From contig CAKSOE010000003.1 of assembly GCA_934476675.1 (NCBI GenBank), positions 1-64,000 of the forward strand: a stretch of DNA of 64,000 nt. The letters are read 5' to 3'. Origin of the DNA: an uncultured Clostridia bacterium. Lineage in GTDB: Bacteria; Bacillota; Clostridia; UBA1381. A program made the translations under genes and the position numbers. Below, one piece after another: positions 55,337-62,873 of this stretch. The notes under the pieces are model-generated. The model did not search any database. It saw nothing but the letters and a program-made list of their open reading frames with translations, and was not told the DNA's origin. Each line of letters starts with the position of its first letter. Within the stretch, counting starts at the first letter, position 1.

Positions 55337-56254
55337 TTACTGATTTACCTTTTTTTCCAGCTTTGCGTAGAATATTGTCATAACTATCAAAATTAAAAAT
55401 GTAAGAACACCCGTTGCCATACCCTTATCAAATTTTAAATATTCAAATGCATATTTGTATGCCAGCAGCGCAAGTGACTCCGTTGCACCGTTCGGACCTC
55501 CGCCCGTCATTGTAAGCGGTTGTTCCATAACCTGAAACACACAGATTATCTGTCTTACAAACAGCAAAAGCATAATCGGATAAAGTTCCGGAAGCACAAT
55601 AAATCTAAGCTTATGCCTGATTGTCGCACCATCAATTGCAGCAGCCTCGTACAGATCCGGATTTATCCCCTGAAGAGCCGCAAAGTACATAAGAATCGTT
55701 CCTCCCATTCCGCTCCATGTCATAGTAATGACTATCCATACAATGGCAAACCGGGCATCCTGAAGCCAAATATACGGTTCCATACCAAATACAGAAAATA
55801 CGGTATTCAAAAGCCCCGCCTCGCCGGGCATATACATATATGTCCATAACATATATACTGCAATACCCGGCAAGACCACAGGTATATACATTCCGACTCT
55901 GAATACATACTGCCCCCGCCTTACTTCATTTAATAAGATTGCAATCAGCAACGGCGGAATAAAGCCTATCAGAAGTGAATATCCCGTATATTTAAATGTA
56001 TTCAAAAGGACTCTTAAAAAATTAGTATCGGTTATTATCTCAATATAATTTCTAAGCCCCGCAAATTCTGTTTTTACACTGCCCTGCATTTTATACAGAG
56101 AGCAGACAAATCCCATTACGGTCGGCCGCCATACTATTAAATAAGCAAAAATCACAGTTGGAAGAAGCATTGCCCAACCAACTATATTCTTCGCAAAGAA
56201 GCTGTTTATGTGTTTTTGCCTTTGAATATTGGTTTTGAATAGCTGCACAGCCAT
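55337..56254 (-). CDS. ABC sugar permease, MalF/YesP type
   Basis: The 305-residue membrane protein has six predicted helices and the EAA motif YEAAAIDGATIRHKLRFI, plus the common ending TGGGPNGATESL before the last helices. It starts 13 nt after the stop of the lipoprotein gene, with AGGGGGT immediately before the ATG. It pairs with the following permease. Confidence 0.93.
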   Translation of the reverse strand: MAVQLFKTNIQRQKHINSFFAKNIVGWAMLLPTVIFAYLIVWRPTVMGFVCSLYKMQGSVKTEFAGLRNYIEIITDTNFLRVLLNTFKYTGYSLLIGFIPPLLIAILLNEVRRGQYVFRVGMYIPVVLPGIAVYMLWTYMYMPGEAGLLNTVFSVFGMEPYIWLQDARFAIVWIVITMTWSGMGGTILMYFAALQGINPDLYEAAAIDGATIRHKLRFIVLPELYPIMLLLFVRQIICVFQVMEQPLTMTGGGPNGATESLALLAYKYAFEYLKFDKGMATGVLTFLILIVMTIFYAKLEKKVNQ

Positions 56255-56267
56255 ACCCCCTTTACAG

Positions 56268-57650
56268 TCAATCTATTTTATCCAAATGATTTTTCTGGAA
56301 ATCTTCTGCCATTTGCTTTACAATACTTGCACAATCGGAATTTTTCTCCGTTAATACCTGCTGTATTCCTGCGTCTAATATGCTATACAATTCCTGGGCA
56401 CACTGCGGCTCTTCTTCATGAACCATTACGTCAATAAAAGATGAATAGTCCTCAAAATTCTCTTCAGGAACATTTGCATACTTTTGTCTGAGCTCATCTT
56501 CAAGTTCAACTCTCTCATTATTTACCCAAAGCGGAAATGCCGGCTTTCTCATAATAGGAACATTTTCGGCATTATCATTTTTCAGACTAAGACCGCTGGT
56601 TTCTCTTATTGAATCTGTTACTTTCGGCGAATCTCCCGTTATCTCCAAAAATTTGAACAACGCGTCAATCTGTTCGGGTGTAGACTGAGGCGACACCGCA
56701 TAAAAATTACCGCCCATTAATGTGTATCTTCCTGCAGGGCCGGCAGGTACTCTTGCAAAGCAAATATTATCTTTATCCATCGAATAGTTCTTCACAAGCA
56801 TACGTTCTGTGGGATGAATTATATACATTGCCGCCTGATTTGATGCAAAAAGTTTTCTTTCTTCATCTATATCAACAAATGCATTGTCGGGAAGAACATT
56901 ATGTACCCATTTTAAGTCTTTTATAAATTGAAGAGCGTCGGCACATTCTTTAGTATTGAATGTTGCTTTCCACTTTCCGTTTTCATCCTGCTCCATAAAG
57001 CTTACTCCGTAGCTCCATGCAACGTTGCTGAATATCCACCCGCCCTGATTATTCATTGTCGGAAACATAACTCCTGCCTGACCGGTCTTTTCTTTAATTG
57101 TCTTTGCCGTTTCTACAAGCTCATCATATGTCTGCGGATATTTAAGCGTTCCGTCTGAATTTACCAGTCCTGCCTTAGTAAACATTTCTTTGTTACAGGC
57201 TAAACCCAGTGCATACGCGGTTTTTGGAATACCATATATTTTTCCGTTTGATTTTACTTTATCAAGTACCAAAGGATTTAAGCTTTGCGCATAGTTATAC
57301 TTTTCACTGGCTTCTGTTATATCTGCGCAAAAAGAATTTTTAATTGCGTTATTTGCCTCTGTGTATGACAAAACATATAGATTGGGCAGTTGTCCGCTTA
57401 CTGCCCGAGTTACATAGCTGGTTGCGTTACCGACAGAAGTATCGGGCACAATTTTAATTTCAGGATATTTCTCATTCATCTGAGCCATATATTCTTTATA
57501 TACCGCAGATGTTGAATCCGAATCGGAAGGCCAATCGCCGATTGTTACACTAACATTTCCGCCTTTTCCGCACCCTGAGATAAATATAGCTGTGCTGATT
57601 GCTGCAAATGCTAAACAAAATGATATTATTTTGTGGGTTGCTTTTTTCAT
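56268..57650 (-). CDS. Extracellular sugar-binding lipoprotein
   Basis: The 460-residue product is a CUT1 solute-binding lipoprotein with lipobox IFISGC (Cys27) after a basic N-terminus. Family features include DITEASEKYNYAQSLNP, KIYGIPKTAYALGLACNKEM and the AQEL region near the end. It should capture the oligosaccharides made by the surface enzymes and pass them to the two permeases downstream. It is the first gene of locus B, after the promoter at 57684-57712, with GAGGG before the ATG. It is of the shorter MalE/YesO type, unlike the locus A binding protein. Confidence 0.92.
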   Translation of the reverse strand: MKKATHKIISFCLAFAAISTAIFISGCGKGGNVSVTIGDWPSDSDSTSAVYKEYMAQMNEKYPEIKIVPDTSVGNATSYVTRAVSGQLPNLYVLSYTEANNAIKNSFCADITEASEKYNYAQSLNPLVLDKVKSNGKIYGIPKTAYALGLACNKEMFTKAGLVNSDGTLKYPQTYDELVETAKTIKEKTGQAGVMFPTMNNQGGWIFSNVAWSYGVSFMEQDENGKWKATFNTKECADALQFIKDLKWVHNVLPDNAFVDIDEERKLFASNQAAMYIIHPTERMLVKNYSMDKDNICFARVPAGPAGRYTLMGGNFYAVSPQSTPEQIDALFKFLEITGDSPKVTDSIRETSGLSLKNDNAENVPIMRKPAFPLWVNNERVELEDELRQKYANVPEENFEDYSSFIDVMVHEEEPQCAQELYSILDAGIQQVLTEKNSDCASIVKQMAEDFQKNHLDKID

Positions 57651-57683
57651 GACTTTGTCCCTCTTTCTTTTTTTGATATAAAA

Positions 57684-57712
57684 ATTCTATCATAACTCAA
57701 ATAAAATATCAA
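57684..57712 (-). promoter_or_regulatory. Promoter of locus B
   Basis: TTGATA (57707-57712), a 17-nt spacer and TAGAAT (57684-57689) lie on the minus strand. The -10 is preceded by TGA, giving an extended element. It sits 34 nt before the binding-protein start and next to the transposase remnant. Confidence 0.8.
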
Positions 57713-57780
57713 CAACCACTAAAATAAATAATGTTTCACTTTTCGCAATTGACACTTGAAAAGCGCATAAATATGCCGTT

Positions 57781-58110
57781 TTGTATCAGGATTACTATAG
57801 GCTGTATAATAATGTTGTGGTGAAAATCAGGCAGATACTATGGGCATTTGATAACGTACGAAAGCGTGTTCGTAAGCTGTATGGCGACAGAAACCAAAAG
57901 CTGTTCAAACACTCTAAACGGCTTTTGATTAAACGTTCATCAAAGCTGAAAGACTACGAGAAAGAACTCATTAATGCTATGATATACATATCCGACGAGC
58001 TCAGACAAGCATACTGCCTCAGAGAGGCATTCTATACCGTCATAGACGCACAAACCGTGAAGAAACCAAAAAAAGCTGTGCAGAACATCATGAACAAAAT
58101 AAAGGAATAA
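57781..58110 (+). mobile_element. Truncated ISL3-family transposase remnant
   Basis: The 109-codon frame has the C-terminal sequence pattern of ISL3-type transposases (ILWAFDNVRKRVRKLYGD, KHSKRLLIKR, ISDELRQAYCLREAFY). Full-length members are about 400 residues; here the N-terminal three quarters, and apparently a short stretch between NNVVV and KIRQILWAF, are missing. It begins at a TTG with no ribosome binding site. It is inactive and marks an old insertion between locus B and the GNAT gene. Confidence 0.75.
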
Positions 58111-58128
58111 TATCGTATGATACAACGC

Positions 58129-58164
58129 AGACCGAGGGTGTAATTTGTGTTACATCCTCGGTCT
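58129..58164. terminator. Hairpin between convergent transposase remnant and GNAT gene
   Basis: A 15-bp stem with one G-T pair (58129-58143 with 58150-58164) has a 6-nt loop. It lies 18 nt after the remnant and 76 nt after the GNAT stop. No strong U-tract is present in either direction, so it may be part of the element's end or a weak bidirectional terminator. Confidence 0.5.
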
Positions 58165-58240
58165 ATTATACAATATATTCATCGTTAAGAAGTGAAAATA
58201 TGCAAACATAAAAAGTTCGAATAATATTGCTATGTTCGGT

Positions 58241-58681
58241 TTATTTATTTATAACCATCTGCTTATATGCAAGATATTCAAATCCCTGCTTTTTATATGC
58301 GTTCACCGCCGGAATGTTATTCTCCTCAACTTCAAGCCGAAATCGCTTTGCATAGCCGTAATTCCCGAACACGTATTTAAAAAATGCCGTTCCTATCCCT
58401 CTGTGGCGGTATTCTTTCTTTATATATATATCAAGAATCATCACGCATATTCCGCCGATCTCCGTTTCGTAATATTCCGTCACACAAGCGATGCCCGCCG
58501 TTTCGCCGTCAACGTCAAAAATATATCCTTCAAGTCCTGAATTTTCATCCAATGCCGCATCGACATTATGTCTGATTGTTTCCTCAGGAATATTGTGGCT
58601 AACCGCATCGCTTGCATAAAAGCTTTTAAGCATCTCCACAGCTGCGGCATAGTCTTGTTTTTCTATTTTTCTTATTTCCAT
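58241..58681 (-). CDS. GNAT-family N-acetyltransferase
   Basis: The 146-residue protein is a GNAT acetyltransferase. The acetyl-CoA-binding motif A is IYIKKEYRHRGIGTAFF, followed by NIPAVNAYKKQGFEY (motif B). Its substrate cannot be told from the sequence. CGGAGG precedes the ATG and the gene lies 46 nt after the M16 peptidase pair, so it may be the last gene of that operon. Confidence 0.9.
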   Translation of the reverse strand: MEIRKIEKQDYAAAVEMLKSFYASDAVSHNIPEETIRHNVDAALDENSGLEGYIFDVDGETAGIACVTEYYETEIGGICVMILDIYIKKEYRHRGIGTAFFKYVFGNYGYAKRFRLEVEENNIPAVNAYKKQGFEYLAYKQMVINK

Positions 58682-58727
58682 TTTTCCTCCGTTAAATAGG
58701 GCGGGGTTTTTTCTCCGCCGTTCACAC

Positions 58728-60017
58728 TCATATCGGCTTTACTACCGACAATGCCGAATTTTCTTTTACAAAATGTTCCTTAAAACGCTTCTTTACATCG
58801 TCAAAGGTAACTTCCTTATACACATCGTAATAGTCAAAATAGTCTATTCCCTTAAACTGCATTTGCAGATATGTCACGGAATATCCCTCAATATCGTCAT
58901 ACGAACGTATATAATCGCCCCAAATCACTTTTTTGATACGGTTATAGTCGTCCTCGTTCAAGCCCTCGCTGCCTATGCGGTCTATTTCCTCCATAATCAT
59001 ATCGTAAACCTTCTGCGGCTCCTTTGATTCGCCGCTGATCGACGAAAACGCATAATCCGGCTGCATTTCATACTCACTGCTGAAATTCTGCGTTATAAAG
59101 CCGCCGTCATAGAGTTTTTTATACAGACGTGAGCTTTTTCCGAAAATCATTTTTAATAAAATTTCCGTTTCGATACTCTTTTTCAAAAGCTTTTTGCCGC
59201 CGTAGCCCGTATCGTTATCCTTAAATCCCGTCATGAACAAAGGCATGGCAACGCTCAGCGACTGCTCTGCATATTTTTTGCAGACCTCTTTCTTTTCTTC
59301 GGGATAAATTCGCTTTATTTCTTCGTCAAACGGTTCGTTTTTCTTTATTCCGCCCTCGATTACTTCAAGAATTTTTCTTGCGTCAACATTTCCTGTAACC
59401 ACAATCGCCATATTTGACAGATTATAGAAAGTGTTGTAGCATTTGTACAGATAATCAGCTGTAATTTTGCTTATGCTTTCAACCGTTCCGGCAATCTCCT
59501 TTTTGACGGGATTATCATTATACAGACAGCCGATAAAATTGAAAAATACCTTCCAGTCGCCGCTGTCATCATACATTCGTATTTCCTGTCCGATTATCCC
59601 CTGTTCCTTTTGAACGCTTTCCTCTGTGAAGTACGGCGACTGAACGTAATCAAGCAGCGCTTTTAAATTTTCCTCAACGTTTGATGTTGCACTGAACAGA
59701 TATGCGGTTATGTTAAAGCTTGTGAAAGCGTTTGCGTTGCCGCCGTATCTGGAAAATTTATCAAAAACATTGCTGCCGTCAGGCTGGTCAAACATTTTAT
59801 GCTCCAAATAGTGAGCTATGCCGTCCGGTACCTCCGTAACCTCTTTTTCGCCCGGAACAATAAATTTCGAGTCAACAGAACCGTACTTTGTACCGAAAAT
59901 CGCATAGCTGCCGCTATAACCCTCTTTCGGCATTATATAAATGTCCAGTCCCGATGAATGTGTTCCGTAATAAAGAGTTTCACCCGTCAGACTGTTTGTT
60001 TTTTTATTCAGTTTCAT
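58728..60017 (-). CDS. M16 zinc peptidase, YmfH-like
   Basis: The 429-residue protein is an insulinase/pitrilysin-family (M16) peptidase. The inverted zinc motif HYLEH is at 69-73 (His69, Glu72, His73), within GIAHYLEHKMF. The C-terminal M16C domain carries the partner half. Its start overlaps the stop of the upstream M16 gene by 4 nt (ATGA), implying coupling and complex formation. YmfF/YmfH pairs of this type are widespread in Firmicutes; the substrate is unknown. Confidence 0.92.
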   Translation of the reverse strand: MKLNKKTNSLTGETLYYGTHSSGLDIYIMPKEGYSGSYAIFGTKYGSVDSKFIVPGEKEVTEVPDGIAHYLEHKMFDQPDGSNVFDKFSRYGGNANAFTSFNITAYLFSATSNVEENLKALLDYVQSPYFTEESVQKEQGIIGQEIRMYDDSGDWKVFFNFIGCLYNDNPVKKEIAGTVESISKITADYLYKCYNTFYNLSNMAIVVTGNVDARKILEVIEGGIKKNEPFDEEIKRIYPEEKKEVCKKYAEQSLSVAMPLFMTGFKDNDTGYGGKKLLKKSIETEILLKMIFGKSSRLYKKLYDGGFITQNFSSEYEMQPDYAFSSISGESKEPQKVYDMIMEEIDRIGSEGLNEDDYNRIKKVIWGDYIRSYDDIEGYSVTYLQMQFKGIDYFDYYDVYKEVTFDDVKKRFKEHFVKENSALSVVKPI

Positions 60018-61288
60018 TTGCTCTCACCCTTTCCGTCAAGGAAATATACCGTGTCAAGCTTAATATTCTTTGCCGCTCTTGCCACGTCCTCTTTTGTTAC
60101 GCTCATGATAAGCTTTTTTCTTTCCTCTATATCCATGCCCGTCTTTGCCAAATCCTCACCGAGAGCGAATATCTGCATAGCGCGCTCATCGTCCTTATAG
60201 CTTTCATAATTGTTAATTATCGCATTTATGCTCGACTCAAATTCCAAATCGGAAATATCGCCTTTTTTTATATTTTCCAGCTGAACAAGAATTTCATCAT
60301 ATGCTTTTTGGAAATTTTTAAATTCAATTCCCGAGTTTACAATCATACAACCATTGTAGCGTTCAAGCTGAGAGGATGCATAATAAGCAAGGCTGAGCTT
60401 TTCTCTGACATTATTGAAAAGCTTTGAGTGAGCGCCCGCGCCGAACACGCTGTTCATTACCTGCAGCGCCGGGTAGTCTTTGTCGGTTGGCTTTATGCCG
60501 GTGGTAAAGCCCATTGACAGCTTACCCTGCACAACGTCCATTTTGTCCGTAACCTCTTTGACATCGCCGGAGGTTTCCAAAATTTCCGAATACGGCATTT
60601 TTGCCTCTTTAAAGCTTATGCCCGAGATTTTTTCCGTAACTTTCTTTGCTATACTGTCCGTGTCCGTATCACCGCACACATAAATGTCTATATATGACGA
60701 GGTTATCATTTCGGAATAGTATTCATACAATGATTTGGGCGTTATTTTATCTATCCCGTCAATCGTTCCCAACAGTGACAATCCCGCATTGCCGCCCTTG
60801 CACATCTCCTCCATGCAGCGTTTTGACGCATAGCTGCGCTTGTCGTTTTGCATGGCGTTTATTCTGTCTTTTGCACTTATTTTTTCGCGCTCGGTGACGC
60901 TTTTTAAAAATGCGCCGTCCTCTGTCAGCGGTTCAAACAATATCGACAAAAGCAGTTCTGCCGCGTCAGATACAAGCGGTTCTTTTTCCGGCGCATAGCA
61001 ATCGTTTATAACGTCCGACTCAAAACGTATTATCTGATCCTCACCGAACTTTATAAGACTTGCCCGCACAGCAGCACCGTAGAGCCCCTCGCAGTATCTT
61101 GCGACAGCCTCTTTATCGGGGCATTTTTTGCAGCCGGATTTTAAAACATATGGCAAAAGCGCATTATACGACGCCTCCTCCGGTGTAATTCTCCTGTGTA
61201 TATATATTCCTATATTTGCGGTTTTAAGCTTTTTAAACGGTATATAGAAAAGACGTATGTTGGAATTTATCTTTGTATATTTTTCCAC
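60014..61288 (-). CDS. M16-family peptidase homologue lacking the zinc motif, YmfF-like
   Basis: The 424-residue protein has the M16 fold but no HxxEH near its N-terminus (IGIYIHRRITPEEASYNALLP in that position), so it is the non-catalytic partner of the next gene. The C-terminal half contains FTTGIKPTDKDYPALQVMNS and SVFGAGAHSKLFNNVREKLS, typical of this class. It starts at GTG 61288; an in-frame TAG lies just before it, so no longer start is possible. Confidence 0.9.
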   Translation of the reverse strand: MEKYTKINSNIRLFYIPFKKLKTANIGIYIHRRITPEEASYNALLPYVLKSGCKKCPDKEAVARYCEGLYGAAVRASLIKFGEDQIIRFESDVINDCYAPEKEPLVSDAAELLLSILFEPLTEDGAFLKSVTEREKISAKDRINAMQNDKRSYASKRCMEEMCKGGNAGLSLLGTIDGIDKITPKSLYEYYSEMITSSYIDIYVCGDTDTDSIAKKVTEKISGISFKEAKMPYSEILETSGDVKEVTDKMDVVQGKLSMGFTTGIKPTDKDYPALQVMNSVFGAGAHSKLFNNVREKLSLAYYASSQLERYNGCMIVNSGIEFKNFQKAYDEILVQLENIKKGDISDLEFESSINAIINNYESYKDDERAMQIFALGEDLAKTGMDIEERKKLIMSVTKEDVARAAKNIKLDTVYFLDGKGESK

Positions 61289-61321
61289 CTATTTTCATTC
61301 CTTTCGTTTTTTTATATTAAT

Positions 61322-61350
61322 ATTTTACTATTTTTTTCCGCATATGTCAA
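61322..61350 (-). promoter_or_regulatory. Consensus promoter of the M16-GNAT operon
   Basis: TTGACA (61345-61350), a 17-nt spacer and TAAAAT (61322-61327) lie on the minus strand. The -35 abuts the gpr stop codon. It gives constitutive expression separate from the sporulation-controlled gpr. Confidence 0.82.
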
Positions 61351-62208
61351 TCATTTAACAAGGCTTTCTATTTCTTCGAGCGACATTTTCGGCTGCAAAG
61401 CTTTATTTATTCCGTTTGCCACCGTTTTTGACATTCTCTCTATTACGGAATCTATGTCCTTTGTTGTAATCATAAGCGGCGCTGATTCTTCGGGGATTTT
61501 CACCTTTGAAATAGCCGCCGCGTCTATGACTGTCGGCACTCCGACGGCAATAACCTTTACGCCAAGTGTTTCCTCATTCAGTCCGCAGCGGTTATTACCC
61601 ACGCCCGCACCCGGCTGAATACCCGTATCCGCAAGCTGAATTGTGGTATTCATTCTATGAATATCAGCGGCGGCAAGAGCATCGACCGCAATCACCAAAT
61701 CCGGCTGTATCATGTCGGATATGCCCTTTATCATCTGTGCCGTTTCTATGCCGGTTGTTCCGAGAACACCCGGCGCAACAGCGCACACATTACCCATATC
61801 CTTATCAAAAATATGCTGCATATGCTCCTTTAAATGCTTTGTAACAAGCAGCTTTGATATGACCCCGCACCCCAGTGCGTCCGGCGTTATATCACGGTTT
61901 CCCAAACCTGCCACAAGCGTAAGCCGCCGTTTTTCCGTATGTGCCATTTCTTTAAGCTCTTTTGCTATAATATCAACTACTTTTTCATATCCGTCAAGGC
62001 TGTACCGTATCTGCGGCGCCTCTATCGTGACGTATGTTCCCTCCGCTTTTCCGAGAAGCTGCGCCGCGCGCTTTTCCAGAATTTTTACACGCGTAAGCTT
62101 TATACCCTCGTCCCTTTCCGTTATCACCTCAACGCCCCGTATATCTGCGTTCTGTCTGCGGCTCAGCTCATGAGCCTCCATTGCAAGGTCTGTTCTTATA
62201 CTCTGCAT
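61351..62208 (-). CDS. gpr: GPR germination protease
   Basis: The product of about 285 residues is the GPR aspartic-type protease that degrades small acid-soluble spore proteins during germination. It has the motif VAGLGNRDITPDALGCGVISKLLVTKHL, together with APGVLGTTGIETAQMI and ADTGIQPGAGVGNNR. The N-terminal RTDLAMEA resembles the autoprocessing site. Members from Bacillus are about 370 residues, so this is a shorter form. I use ATG 62208 rather than TTG 62232, because the predicted sigma-G promoter would start only a few bases before the TTG. It shows that the host lineage forms spores. Confidence 0.93.
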   Translation of the reverse strand: MQSIRTDLAMEAHELSRRQNADIRGVEVITERDEGIKLTRVKILEKRAAQLLGKAEGTYVTIEAPQIRYSLDGYEKVVDIIAKELKEMAHTEKRRLTLVAGLGNRDITPDALGCGVISKLLVTKHLKEHMQHIFDKDMGNVCAVAPGVLGTTGIETAQMIKGISDMIQPDLVIAVDALAAADIHRMNTTIQLADTGIQPGAGVGNNRCGLNEETLGVKVIAVGVPTVIDAAAISKVKIPEESAPLMITTKDIDSVIERMSKTVANGINKALQPKMSLEEIESLVK

Positions 62209-62245
62209 AATAATCCGTAAATCCTTTCGCAATATCTATAATTCT

Positions 62246-62275
62246 TATATTGCTCAATTCGTGGAATTTTATGCC
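62246..62275 (-). promoter_or_regulatory. Sigma-G/F-like promoter of gpr
   Basis: GGCATA (62270-62275), a 17-nt spacer and CAATATA (62246-62252) on the minus strand match the forespore consensus (TGMATA and CATnnTA) at most informative positions. In Bacillus gpr is transcribed by sigma-G and sigma-F. A start near 62239 gives a 31-nt leader. Confidence 0.55.
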
Positions 62276-62297
62276 TTAAAACAGTGTTTGGAATAAA

Positions 62298-62338
62298 CAA
62301 AACTGAACCTTGCGGTATGTTCCGAAAGGTTCAGTTTG
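62298..62338 (-). terminator. Intrinsic terminator after the cyclophilin gene
   Basis: A 12-bp stem (62300-62311 with 62326-62337), extended inward by CGG-CCG, is followed on the minus strand by TTTTGTTTATT after the stem base. It ends the gyrA-cyclophilin run 27 nt after the stop. Confidence 0.85.
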
Positions 62339-62364
62339 TTTGCGGTTTTACAGAATAAATTACA

Positions 62365-62841
62365 TTAGTCTGCCATTTTTATTGTCTTTATGACCTGCGC
62401 TTCAATCGGCTGATCGTTATAGTCGGTTGCGGTGTTTGCAATCTCGTCAACAACGTCCATACCCTCCGTAACCTTGCCGAATGCCGCATATTCGCCGTCC
62501 AGGTGCGGCGCATCCTCATGCATTATGAAGAACTGGCTCGACGCACTGTTCGGAAACATCGTGCGTGCCATTGACAAAACGCCCCTGGTATGCTTTAACG
62601 GATTATCCACTCCGTTTTTGGAAAATTCTCCCTTTATGCTTTCCGCAAACTTAGATTCGCCGTCGGCATTCATACCGCCGCCCTGTATCATAAATCCCGG
62701 AATTACACGGTGAAAAATAAGTCCGTCAAAAAAGTTGTTCTCAATAAGCTTTATGAAATTTGCCACCGTTATCGGAGCCATAGCCGGATAAAGTTCCGCC
62801 TTTATAACTCCGCCGTTTTCCATTACAATTTCAATATCCAT
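62365..62841 (-). CDS. Cyclophilin-type peptidyl-prolyl isomerase
   Basis: The 158-residue cytoplasmic cyclophilin catalyses proline cis-trans isomerisation. Active-site motifs FHRVIPGFMIQGG and SQFFIMHEDAPHLDG are intact, with the catalytic Arg in FHRVIPG. AAAGGAA precedes the ATG, 32 nt after the gyrA stop. It is likely cotranscribed with gyrA. Confidence 0.94.
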   Translation of the reverse strand: MDIEIVMENGGVIKAELYPAMAPITVANFIKLIENNFFDGLIFHRVIPGFMIQGGGMNADGESKFAESIKGEFSKNGVDNPLKHTRGVLSMARTMFPNSASSQFFIMHEDAPHLDGEYAAFGKVTEGMDVVDEIANTATDYNDQPIEAQVIKTIKMAD

Positions 62842-62873
62842 AGTTATTTCCTTTCTGTGTCAAAAAGCTGCGT

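Noticed and set aside
57781..58110. A complete small plus-strand gene
   Set aside because: It has no ribosome binding site and matches only the C-terminal part of ISL3 transposases, so it is a remnant.
58682..58727. A GGCGG...CCGCC hairpin between the M16 and GNAT genes
   Set aside because: The stem is only 5 bp and no U-tract follows; too weak to call a terminator.
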